A DNA stretch of 64,000 bases from CAZNOG01 sp964574635 (GTDB lineage: Bacteria; Bacteroidota; Bacteroidia; Flavobacteriales_D; Cryomorphaceae): positions 62,001-126,000 of the forward strand of contig CAZNOG010000007.1 of NCBI GenBank assembly GCA_964574635.1. Reading direction: 5' to 3'. Shown piece by piece: positions 1 through 9,500 of the stretch (the first letter of the stretch is position 1; each line of letters begins with the position of its first letter). A model generated the notes under the pieces. The model made no database searches. It had not been told where the DNA came from and saw only the letters and a list, made by a program, of their open reading frames with translations. Both the position numbers and the translations under genes were made by a program.

Positions 1-146
1 GGCGAGCTTTCTGCCGGTCGCTGCCTCCACACCGCGCCCCGCAACGCCGCCACACCCGCAGGATGCCGCCGACCGCCCTCACGCGAAGGCACGTTACCCT
101 TCCCCGTTCCCTCTTCGTAACTTTGGGGCCGAACGGCTGGAATCAC

Positions 147-2015
147 ATGAATGTACTGTCGGTAGAAAATTTGTCGAAACGCTATGGACCTCGAATGTTG
201 TTCGAGGGGTTTTCTTTCGGCATGTCGCGGGGAGAGAAGGTGGCGATCGTGGCGCCCAACGGTTCGGGAAAGAGCACGTTGCTCAAGGCCATCGCGGGAG
301 TGGAGCCGGCCGATTCGGGCGAAGTCATTTTTCGCACCGGCACCCGGGTGGGATATTTGCCCCAAGAGCCCCATCTCCAAGCGGGCTTAACACTGGCCGA
401 GGCCATCATGGAATCGGACAATCCCCTGCAGCGCGCGGTGTTGGCGTACGAAAAGGCGCTGAAAAATCCCGACGACGGCGAGGCCTTGCAACGCGCCATG
501 GACATGATGGACCGGGAAGGAGCCTGGGATTACGACGCGAGGGTGAAAGAGGTGCTCGGCAGATTGGGCATCGACGACACCGTCATAAGCGTGGACTCGG
601 CGTCGGGCGGTCAGCGCAAGCGCGCAGCACTGGCGCGGGTGATGCTCGAGGAACCCGATTTCTTGATCCTCGACGAGCCGACCAACCATTTGGACCTCGC
701 CACCATAGAGTGGTTGGAGACCTGGCTTTCCGACGGGGCATTTACCCTGCTGATGGTGACGCACGACCGGTATTTTCTCGATCGGGTGTGTACGGATATC
801 CTGGAAATGGACCGGGGGGAATTGATTCGTTATACCGGAAATTATACGTATTTCTTAGAGAAAAAGGCCGAAAGGGAAGCCCAACTCGCAGCCAGCGTAG
901 ACAAGGCCAAGAACTTGATGCGTACCGAATTGGAGTGGATGCGCCGCATGCCCAAGGCCCGGGGCACCAAGGCCAAGTCACGGGTAGACGCTTTCGACGA
1001 CATACAGGCCCGGGCCTCCGTTCGCACCGACAAGCAATCCGTGCAACTCGGCGTGCGCACCGAGCGCATGGGCGGCAAGATCGTGGAGTTCCACAAGGTG
1101 GGGAAGGCCTTTGGCGACGTGGTGATCACCGACGGATTCGATTATACCTTCCGTCGAGGGGAGAAAGTGGGCATCGTGGGTCCGAATGGTGTGGGGAAGT
1201 CCACCTTCGTCAAGATGATGCTCGGCGAGGTGCAGCCCGATCGGGGCAAGGTGGTTCGAGGAGAAACGGTGCGCTTCGGCCATTACGGCCAGGAAGGGTT
1301 GAAAGATCAAGACCACCGCCGGGTGATCGAGGTGGTGACCGACATCGCGGAGGTGATCGAACTGAAAAAGGGGCACAAGCTCACCGCGGCCCAATTGCTG
1401 GAGCGGTTCCTGTTTTCCCGTGACAAGCAGTGGCAGTTGGTGTCGACGTTGAGCGGTGGGGAGAAACGGCGATTGTACCTCTGCACCGTCCTGATGGGCA
1501 ATCCGAACTTCTTGGTGCTGGACGAGCCCACCAACGACTTGGACATCGATACCCTGCAAGTTTTGGAAGATTATCTGGCCACTTTCGACGGGTGTTTGGC
1601 GGTGGTGTCCCACGACCGTTTTTTTATGGACAAGGCGGTGGATCACCTGTTCGTGTTCGAGGGCGGGGGAAAGATCCGCGATTTCCCCGGAAACTATACG
1701 CAGTACCGTGAGGCGAGGGCGGAGGAAGAAGCGGCGAAGTCGAAATCGGAAGCCGACAAGCGCAGGGTGGCCGAAGCCGACAAGTCGGCCGAGCCCAAGA
1801 GAAAAACCAAGCTCACCTACGGTGAACGCTTGGAGTTCGAAAAGCTGGAGAAAACCATAGAGACCTTGGAAGAGAAGAAGACCCACCTCGCCGAGGCATT
1901 GTCCCAAACCACTTCTAACGACGAGCTGATGCGCATCGCCGCGGAACTCGAGGGGGTGGTTCAAGAAATCGATTCCGCCACGGAGCGTTGGATGGAACTG
2001 GCCGAGTGGGCATAA
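147..2015 (+). CDS. ABC-F family ATPase, Uup-like
   Basis: Soluble protein of about 622 aa with two ABC ATPase domains and no membrane segments, the ABC-F layout. The first domain has Walker A APNGSGKST, signature SGGQRKR and Walker B FLILDEPTNHLD. The second has GPNGVGKST, LSGGEKRR and FLVLDEPTNDLD. A charged linker (ELEWMRRMPKARGTKAKSR) joins them, and the last ~80 residues form a lysine/glutamate-rich coiled coil as in Uup. Known family role: ribosome-associated ATPases; Uup also has a DNA-binding C-terminus. I chose the ATG at 147 because MNVLSVENLSKRYG is the usual family start; an upstream in-frame ATG at 63 would add 28 unconserved residues. The assignment to Uup rather than EttA rests on the C-terminal coiled coil. 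Confidence 0.9.
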   Translation: MNVLSVENLSKRYGPRMLFEGFSFGMSRGEKVAIVAPNGSGKSTLLKAIAGVEPADSGEVIFRTGTRVGYLPQEPHLQAGLTLAEAIMESDNPLQRAVLAYEKALKNPDDGEALQRAMDMMDREGAWDYDARVKEVLGRLGIDDTVISVDSASGGQRKRAALARVMLEEPDFLILDEPTNHLDLATIEWLETWLSDGAFTLLMVTHDRYFLDRVCTDILEMDRGELIRYTGNYTYFLEKKAEREAQLAASVDKAKNLMRTELEWMRRMPKARGTKAKSRVDAFDDIQARASVRTDKQSVQLGVRTERMGGKIVEFHKVGKAFGDVVITDGFDYTFRRGEKVGIVGPNGVGKSTFVKMMLGEVQPDRGKVVRGETVRFGHYGQEGLKDQDHRRVIEVVTDIAEVIELKKGHKLTAAQLLERFLFSRDKQWQLVSTLSGGEKRRLYLCTVLMGNPNFLVLDEPTNDLDIDTLQVLEDYLATFDGCLAVVSHDRFFMDKAVDHLFVFEGGGKIRDFPGNYTQYREARAEEEAAKSKSEADKRRVAEADKSAEPKRKTKLTYGERLEFEKLEKTIETLEEKKTHLAEALSQTTSNDELMRIAAELEGVVQEIDSATERWMELAEWA

Positions 2016-2362
2016 AGATCGGGTTTTGGGTTTTAAGTGGGTTCTCGTCTTCGAGTCTTGGTTCGGCGGTTTAAAATTTCAGGAGAAAATCAAACATCGA
2101 CCTTCCTTATTTTAGTTTTTGGGCAAAAAGTAAAATAGCGACCCACCTTGTCGTCGTTTTTGTTCGGAAAGTAAAATAATGGGTGGGGGTGGATTAAGGT
2201 TTTTGGGGTGGAACTGGCGAGATCCTCCGCGCAGCGTACTCGGAGGCTCTCGGTGCCGGAACACTTTGTAGAGTTGTAATGCCGGAAAAATTCCCGGAAC
2301 GTAAATAGGTTACGTAGTGAGGTGGTAAATTGCCTTGGTATGACTGTTAAATTGAATCGACC
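2016..2362. other. intergenic, no gene recognised
   Basis: About 350 bases between the ABC-F gene and the HIRAN gene. It is richer in A+T than the gene before it. Two similar short blocks, AGTAAAATAGCGACCCACC and AGTAAAATAATGGGTGGG, lie about 45 bases apart. Their ends, GACCCACC and GGGTGGG, are partly inverted with respect to each other. No good TANNTTTG promoter box or terminator was seen. A minus-strand reading frame here looks spurious because it runs through the HIRAN gene. Confidence 0.5.
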
Positions 2363-2806
2363 ATGGCAATGAAAAGGATCAGTTTTTTGCGGACTTTGAT
2401 GCTGCTCGGTGCGGCGCCGAAGGTAGTGATGGCGGGAATGGTGGAGCCGGAAGTAGTCGACGCACCTCCGCGTTTGGACTTGGTCTACGGCGGTTTTATA
2501 CGCGGTCTCCGTTATTACGATTACCGCAAGGTGCACCGTAAGTTGAAGAAAGGGATTTTGGTGGATTTGCGCCGTGAGCCCGGCAACCCCCACGACCGCT
2601 ACGCCATCGAGGTGTGGTACGGGGAGAACAAGCTGGGCTACCTCCCCCGCGCGGAGAACAAAACCCTTTCCCACTTGCTGGACCTCGGCCTGACCTTCGA
2701 GACGCAGATCCGCTACGTGGACCCCGACAGAAAAAACGTCTGGGACGGCGTGTACGTGAAGGTGTTCGGCGATGTGGGGAAGGTGGCGGAGGGGGAAGGG
2801 GTGTGA
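2363..2806 (+). CDS. small HIRAN-domain protein
   Basis: 147 aa. After a hydrophobic N-terminus (KRISFLRTLMLLGAAPKVVMA), which could be a signal peptide, residues ~40-130 match the HIRAN fold: GFIRGLRYYDYRKV, then LKKGILVDLRREPGNPHDRYAIEVW and NKLGYLPRAENKTLSHLLD. The run EPxNPHDxxAIxV...LGYLPR is the family core. HIRAN domains in HLTF/Rad5 bind 3'-OH single-stranded DNA ends. Stand-alone bacterial versions are not well characterised. An export signal would be at odds with a DNA-binding role, so either the hydrophobic stretch is not a signal or this version does something else. It is the last gene before the CRISPR array, on the array's transcribed strand. Function unknown beyond the domain. 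Confidence 0.75.
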   Translation: MAMKRISFLRTLMLLGAAPKVVMAGMVEPEVVDAPPRLDLVYGGFIRGLRYYDYRKVHRKLKKGILVDLRREPGNPHDRYAIEVWYGENKLGYLPRAENKTLSHLLDLGLTFETQIRYVDPDRKNVWDGVYVKVFGDVGKVAEGEGV

Positions 2807-2868
2807 GGGGGGGATGGGTTTGTTTTTGGGGGTGGGGGACCCTCCGTCCGGTACCCGATTTATCTACG

Positions 2869-2968
2869 GATTTTCGGACAAAGAAGGATTAAAACCCACG
2901 GATAAAATGGCATGAAAATGGCAAATAGTGCCTTATCCAATGAATCCCAGACAGAGAAGGATTGAAAC
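2869..2968 (+). repeat. two degenerate repeats, likely relic of a non-type-II CRISPR array
   Basis: The 27-base blocks at 2869-2895 and 2942-2968 agree at 21 of 27 positions. They end in AGAAGGATTAAAAC and AGAAGGATTGAAAC. The ATTGAAAC 3' end is the hallmark of many type I and III CRISPR repeats and is unlike the type II repeat that starts 17 bases later. The period between the two ends is 73 bases, which fits a 36-37 base repeat plus a 36-37 base spacer, not the 65-66 base period of the adjacent array. No third copy is visible upstream. They could instead be part of a leader or a chance duplicate. Confidence 0.5.
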
Positions 2969-2984
2969 TCCGAAATCGGCGTGC

Positions 2985-5190
2985 CGTGTGGATTGATTGA
3001 AAACTACGAACTTAGATACCTCATACCAAACTCTAACACCAACCTTGTCTGTTGTGGATTGATTGAAAACTACGAACTTAGATACCCTTCGGCGACCACC
3101 GCTTCTTCACCCTGTAGTTGTGGATTGATTGAAAACTACGAACTTAGATACCGTTTGTAATCCTTAGAACGTGGAAATTCTAGTTGTGGATTGATTGAAA
3201 ACTACGAACTTAGATACCTACTTGCCGTTTTTCCTGATCCGTCATATTGTTGTGGATTGATTGAAAACTACGAACTTAGATACCGCGTACTCAGATGGGA
3301 CGTTTGTGTATTCGGTTGTGGATTGATTGAAAACTACGAACTTAGATACCGAGGACAAACGGTAGAAATATTAGTAAGCGTTGTGGATTGATTGAAAACT
3401 ACGAACTTAGATACCCCAAGCGCGGCGCCGGATTCGTAGGGCTCTGTTGTGGATTGATTGAAAACTACGAACTTAGATACCAGCTCCCTCTCGTTCACAA
3501 TCTCTTTCACGTGGTGGATTGATTGAAAACTACGAACTTAGATACCCCAGGTCTCCGTATAATTGTGAGTGCTATGTTGTGGATTGATTGAAAACTACGA
3601 ACTTAGATACCTTCCCCAGACCTCTGACATACGGCCCTGCAGTTGTGGATTGATTGAAAACTACGAACTTAGATACCCAATTCCCCCGAAGCCCCGACAA
3701 GCACCTCGTTGTGGATTGATTGAAAACTACGAACTTAGATACCAGGTAGGAATAGCACATTCGTCCTCTCCCGTTGTGGATTGATTGAAAACTACGAACT
3801 TAGATACCACCGTCAAAAACTCATACCATGCACCCGTCGTTGTGGATTGATTGAAAACTACGAACTTAGATACCAAACGCATACAACATGACCTCCTTCC
3901 CCTTGTTGTGGATTGATTGAAAACTACGAACTTAGATACCGATGAGATCAAAAAGGAGCACCCGGACTATGTTGTGGATTGATTGAAAACTACGAACTTA
4001 GATACCTGGACCGGGTCTTACGTGTTGGTTCATGTCGTTGTGGATTGATTGAAAACTACGAACTTAGATACCTTGCAGGCATACATTATAGGCCTGCAAG
4101 ATGTTGTGGATTGATTGAAAACTACGAACTTAGATACCTCTACCCCTCGATGACTTTAAGGGCGGCGAGTTGTGGATTGATTGAAAACTACGAACTTAGA
4201 TACCTTTCTTGTGTACTACGCCTTTCGGCCAGTCGTTGTGGATTGATTGAAAACTACGAACTTAGATACCGGCGATGGATTGCCGAAAACGGACAAGCCC
4301 GTTGTGGATTGATTGAAAACTACGAACTTAGATACCCTGTTTCCCATTCGTGCCTCAATCGACGCGTTGTGGATTGATTGAAAACTACGAACTTAGATAC
4401 CAAATCGTCCGATACGTCATCTTGCCGCTCAGTTGTGGATTGATTGAAAACTACGAACTTAGATACCTGCGTCGACTCCTGTGTGGGTCAAGATGATGTT
4501 GTGGATTGATTGAAAACTACGAACTTAGATACCTCACCTTCTGCCCGGGCGTGTGCCCGAAGTGTTGTGGATTGATTGAAAACTACGAACTTAGATACCG
4601 TCCTTGGGATCGTCGTCCTTAGGATCGTGTTGTGGATTGATTGAAAACTACGAACTTAGATACCTACAAGTTTCCTAAAACGATCGTCCTTTATGTTGTG
4701 GATTGATTGAAAACTACGAACTTAGATACCTACTTCGAGGTGACTGTGCAGAACCGCCAGTTGTGGATTGATTGAAAACTACGAACTTAGATACCCAACT
4801 GATGCGTCAAGAGGACATACGCCCCGTTGTGGATTGATTGAAAACTACGAACTTAGATACCGGTTTTCTTAAACATGGTTGCTAACTTGTGTTGTGGATT
4901 GATTGAAAACTACGAACTTAGATACCTTCGTTATCATTGCCTACAACGTTTTGCCGGTTGTGGATTGATTGAAAACTACGAACTTAGATACCTCAACAGC
5001 ATTATCCCATTCTTGCATCGTGGTTGTGGATTGATTGAAAACTACGAACTTAGATACCTAAACGCCTCCCGAGTTGTCAATGCCTACCGTTGTGGATTGA
5101 TTGAAAACTACGAACTTAGATACCCGCAATGAAAGAAGTAGAATGGCAAGACCAGTTGTGGATTGATTGAAAACTACGAACTTAGATACC
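2985..5190 (+). CRISPR. type II-C CRISPR array, 34 repeats and 33 spacers
   Basis: I counted 34 copies of a 36-base repeat (5' half GTTGTGGATTGATTGAAAAC, 3' end CTTAGATACC) separated by 33 spacers of 29 or 30 bases. All copies are identical except the first (2985-3020), where the first two bases are CG instead of GT, and the ninth (3511-3546), where base 3 is G instead of T. The last copy, at 5155-5190, is perfect. Transcription is assigned to the plus strand because the 5' half of the repeat pairs with the anti-repeat of the tracrRNA at 10184-10203. Only 66 bases separate the last repeat from the cas2 stop codon. No two spacers looked alike. Confidence 0.98.
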
Positions 5191-5256
5191 ACGTGTTGGC
5201 CTAAACCAAGAAGCGGTGCGGTCTTCACGTGGTTCTTCGGTTCGAAAATTCCACCT

Positions 5257-5607
5257 TCAGAACAATTCCAGTTGCCCCGGGGGTGAATTTAACGGTTTGA
5301 AGCTCCGTCCCACAAGGTTGATCATGGATGAATATTGTTTGTCCGTGATCGGTAAAATGGACACGTGCCCTTCTTTCGGTGTCAGGCGTCGCACTCGGTC
5401 GATGTGAACTTGAGCATTTTCCCAACTCGGACAATGGCGTGTGTATACGCTGAATTGCATCATCACGAAACCGTCGGCTTGAAGGTTCTTCCTGAAATCG
5501 GCGTACTTCTTACGAAGGTCGGCATTGTGTGTAGGAAGATCGAACATGACGAATAACCACATAACTCTGTAGGCATTTATGCGCGTGTAGCGATTTGAAT
5601 ATGACAT
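5257..5607 (-). CDS. cas2: CRISPR-associated endonuclease Cas2 (type II-C)
   Basis: About 116 aa. The start MSYSNRYTRINAYRVMWLF leads into VMFDLPT, the conserved first beta strand of Cas2 with its metal-site Asp (residue 23 from this start). It is followed by the YADFRKNLQADGFVMMQFSVYTRHC segment typical of the family. Cas2 dimers form the scaffold of the Cas1-Cas2 spacer integrase. An upstream in-frame ATG at 5634 would overlap cas1 by 11 bases and add 9 residues. I prefer 5607, which leaves a 16-base gap after the cas1 stop. It is the last gene of the cas9-cas1-cas2 operon and points at the array. No csn2 or cas4 follows, so the locus is II-C. Confidence 0.93.
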   Translation of the reverse strand: MSYSNRYTRINAYRVMWLFVMFDLPTHNADLRKKYADFRKNLQADGFVMMQFSVYTRHCPSWENAQVHIDRVRRLTPKEGHVSILPITDKQYSSMINLVGRSFKPLNSPPGQLELF

Positions 5608-5623
5608 GATTGAGCCTACGCGC

Positions 5624-6508
5624 TCAATCCGCAAATGTTGCGTATCTCAATTTCCTCGCCTCACCCAAAAAACATTGCGCCAATCCGGCCGAGGTTTCAC
5701 GGACTGCCATCATTAAGGGTCTGACCTTCTCGCCAATCCGACAATCCGCATGGGGAATTTGGAGAAGCCGCTGCTTGTCTTCAGTCGTCAGTTCCGATGA
5801 ATCGAATCCTTCTTCGACCATTGACAACACCTCTCGATCCACGAACGGGCGGTAAGGTTCCATGATGTCATCGGCCAAACAGAACGCGTTATACTTGTTG
5901 TGGTGGTGGATACCCAGTGTCGGATGAAGTCCGCTTCCCGTCAATGCCCGGGCCACGACCGCACGAAGGATGGCGTATCCATAATTTAGAAGGTTGTTCG
6001 GTGAATCCCCGAAACGCTCCCTCTTAAAATCACCTCCGAAGAGTTCGGGCCAATAACGTTTAGCTCCCATCCCTTCAAGATTTTCCGGATCTCCACTTCG
6101 AACTTTTTCTGCGAGAGTACGCAGATTGACCTCCGAACCCACCAGCTCCAGTAAGGCGTGTTGGTTTTTCAATTTCGCTTTTACTGTTTGCATCCATAGG
6201 TTTTTCATCAGGGGTTTTCCGGCCGAAACCTGACTTCGGAACCGTTGATTTTGAGTTTGGTGTGCTTCCAACGGCAATATCATCGCCTTAGGCATATAAT
6301 CGCCGCCACAAAAGATGACTGTGCAATTGTTTCGAGCCAACGCATCCACGATGTGTTGCGTGAAAGTAATTCGGGGATGTTCGAGAACGATAAAACCCAG
6401 ATCTTCGATCGGTCGGGTCGTCTCACCACTTTCTGTTTTGATTACGAGTTGACCGTTTCGGAAAGACAAGTGTGCCGGGTTCGTAAAGAATAAGGTACGC
6501 TTTACCAC
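5624..6508 (-). CDS. cas1: CRISPR-associated endonuclease Cas1 (type II-C)
   Basis: 294 aa, normal for type II Cas1. It integrates spacers together with Cas2. The N-terminal beta domain starts MVKRTLFFTNPAHLSFRNGQ. The helical catalytic domain has Glu145 in NLEGMGAKRYW, the His cluster 201-203 in LHPTLGIHHHNKYNAF, and LADDIMEPYRP with Asp213/214 and Glu217, which supply the metal ligands in this family. The start overlaps the end of cas9 by 7 bases, so the two are translationally coupled. Complete, with no obvious lesion. Confidence 0.97.
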   Translation of the reverse strand: MVKRTLFFTNPAHLSFRNGQLVIKTESGETTRPIEDLGFIVLEHPRITFTQHIVDALARNNCTVIFCGGDYMPKAMILPLEAHQTQNQRFRSQVSAGKPLMKNLWMQTVKAKLKNQHALLELVGSEVNLRTLAEKVRSGDPENLEGMGAKRYWPELFGGDFKRERFGDSPNNLLNYGYAILRAVVARALTGSGLHPTLGIHHHNKYNAFCLADDIMEPYRPFVDREVLSMVEEGFDSSELTTEDKQRLLQIPHADCRIGEKVRPLMMAVRETSAGLAQCFLGEARKLRYATFAD

Positions 6509-9500
6509 GGTCGCAGATTGCCTAACACGTCCAATTTTACTTTTATTGGATTCTCACTGATTAATTTACCCATGCTTTGAATCCGCTTCATCTCGCTGTA
6601 AAAGTCTTGCGAACTCGCACGGTGCAACCGGAATAAGTAATCTCCAGCTGATATATTTTGTACTCTATACAAATGGTCACTCAAATAATCGTTGTCCAGC
6701 GACATCCAGTTTGCCACATGATGATCCGGTAAACCCAAGATAAACATGTCGTTTTTCTCCATGGTAAACCACAGATCACCACCTTTTGGGGTGCGATATA
6801 CTGGGCGTTTATCCGCCGCTCTTTTCACAGCGGTCCAAAAATTCACCACTTCTTCTTGTAGATTTCCATCCGAATCATGGTACATCAATACATGGTGGTT
6901 GTTTTTTGGATTTACGAATTGATTGTACGGATTTTTTAATCGGGTTGCATTTCCGATTGATTCCTTGATCCGAACTTTCCGGACCGGAATAGGTGAGCCA
7001 TTTTTGTTCGGCATGAAAACCTTGGGTTGAGGGATGCCGTTTTCATCAGCCTCAAAAAACACGGTTTTTTTGGCCTCGTTATCCAAGGCACTTATGTCCC
7101 AACCTTTGGGATTGGTTACGTCGATTCCCACCTCCCGAAGTCGGTCAGTGATGGCGTCTCGGACTCCCGGGTCGACCACTTTTGCCAAATGGCTGTGGGT
7201 TTGAATGAAGTCAATAGATTTCCGTACATGGTAATATGGCGTCTCTCCATCGTGAAAATATTTGCCGTACACGGTTTCTTCATGGAGAGGGCCTCTGGCA
7301 GAGTATCCTTCACCATAGAGTTGATTGCCATTTTTCTTTCGTGTATTGCCTTTGAAATCGTAGAGCTTTTTTTTGGTTTTGGTTAGTACACGGTTGTTTT
7401 GTTCGTGGACAACCAATATTTGGTCCACCGCTTTTTTCGCATCCACCCAGAACCTATCCCACGGTTTATCTACAAAGTGACGGCTGTCGCTGCGCAAGTC
7501 GGACATGGCTACTTCATTCGCATGTGCAGTGGACAATTGCTGAAGGTGTGCTCTTTTCCCTAAAGCGACAACCAATGCATCAATGGCATGATGACGATGG
7601 TCGAGCCTTTGTTTTCTGGGATAGAACTTTTCATGTATGACGTTGCCACCGAATACTTGGCCTTTTTTGGCTAATGCATTTTCATCTTTTTTGAGTGTGC
7701 CGGCATTCCACTTCCTGTAATCCACCACCTCGCCTTCTTTGTCAATGGCCACCAGGTACTCTCCGTTTTCCACCTCGAGTATTTTGGGTGGTGTAAGAAT
7801 ACCATCCAAGCCCCAATAGTGCCGCAATAATGCGCTTACCGTTCCTTGCATGATGTCCACATGACGACATGCATTCCTCAAATATTCCACGGCGTATCGC
7901 GATATGTACCTTGTATCATTCAATTGCCGCGAGATGAAATCTTCCGCGTCGGCATTTTTTTCTAAGATAAAACGCTTGGCTTTTTGGTATGGGAGAATGT
8001 CGAAAATATTCTTTTTAATGGCTTCCCAGTCGGCGCCGATGGATTGGAAGTATTCCATTGGTGTGCGGTTACCTTTGGCCCTGTTTGTGTCCGCGTCACA
8101 AAGAGTTTTATTGGAAAGAGAATTATTCAGGCTGCGGCTAAGCGGTATGATGTGCTCTACTTGAACCGCGCCGGTGCCGAAGAGGTCTTCAATTCCGAAG
8201 GTTTGCTCAGGGTTGAAGGGGTTCGTGGCCCGCCCGTTTCTTTCTTTGATTTCATTATACAACTGCAGTTTCTGAATATTCTCACGAGTATGTGGCTGTC
8301 TGTATTTGTCGAGAGTTTTTTTTAATTCGATATTCATCGTTCGGCGATCCATATTCATTTTACGGATTTTATCCCGTTCTTTTTTGCTTCCCTTCAGATC
8401 CCTTGCAAGCTCTACCTTTACAGCGGCAGGTTGGCCGTATTCATCCACGAGTGCATTGTATAGTGTTCTTAGTTTAAACAATGCCTTTTGAACTATCGGA
8501 TTCCGAACGTTCTTCGGTTCGGGTAAATATTTAGATAATTCTCCTCGTACTTTGAAGCTATGGTGGTATAATTTTTTGAGCGATCTTTCATTCACGCCGA
8601 ATTCTTCCTCTAGAAAGTACTTGATTCGATCTAAGGCAGGACCTTCAGAGCCGTCTTTGGCAATGGCGATGACATTGTCTTCAATAAATGACTGTTCTGC
8701 GGCATTTTCTTCCGGCCATTTCTCATTCAATGCCTTTTTTACTCCGGCAAGAAGGATGGCTTCATCATTTCCATATCCTTTTTCTAAAAATTCCGTGATG
8801 TTTCGAATCGCTTTACGGCTCAAATTTGAATAGCCTTCCGCCAGTCGGAAATTTTTGAATTTGGCAACGGCTTTTTCATCGAGGCCATATTTTTCTTTTG
8901 AATGCAGATGTTGCTCCAACCATTCGGGGTCTTCGGCCCAATATTTCAAGTGCCATAGATCCTCCCTCTCGCTTGGGCTCATTTTAGTCCAAATCTTTCC
9001 GAATATTTTAGACAGCGAGGCGTGAGTGGGGTTCCCGGGTAATTTTTCTTTGTCGTCGTAATTGAAATTCGCCTGTGGGTTGGATAGTTTTTTTCGGAGT
9101 TTTTCGAAGTCTTGCGGCTTGTCTTGTTTCAGCAAATATTCGACAACCAGTTTTTTGTCATTGGCACCTAGCGCTTCACCATCCATTCTGATGTTCGTTG
9201 CATACGTGAGAGCTCGGAAATATTCGAAATCCAAGGAGGATTTTGGTGCAACCGGTTTACTGGTTTCGTAGCGACATTTTCCCAACAGGTGTTTTTGGCT
9301 GCGCAGAGGTCGTTGATAAAAGAGTATTCCGTTTTTGGTTGTATCTGAGCGGTGTGTGAAACCTAATTCATTGTAAAAAGTGTCATCCAGAATATCCGGA
9401 TAGAACTTTCTCTGGTTATCGTAGATTATTTGGAATTCTTCGGAATACATACTCCGCAGGGTATACCTGTTACGCAATCGCGTCTGGTGGGGGTCTTGAT

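Noticed and set aside
2090..2674. Minus-strand frame of 194 codons upstream of and within the HIRAN gene
   Set aside because: Overlaps a recognised domain gene and has no coherent domain itself.
3191..5132. Several reading frames across the array encoding repeated CGLIENYELRY
   Set aside because: They arise because repeat plus spacer is usually 66 bases, a multiple of three. They are CRISPR DNA, not genes.
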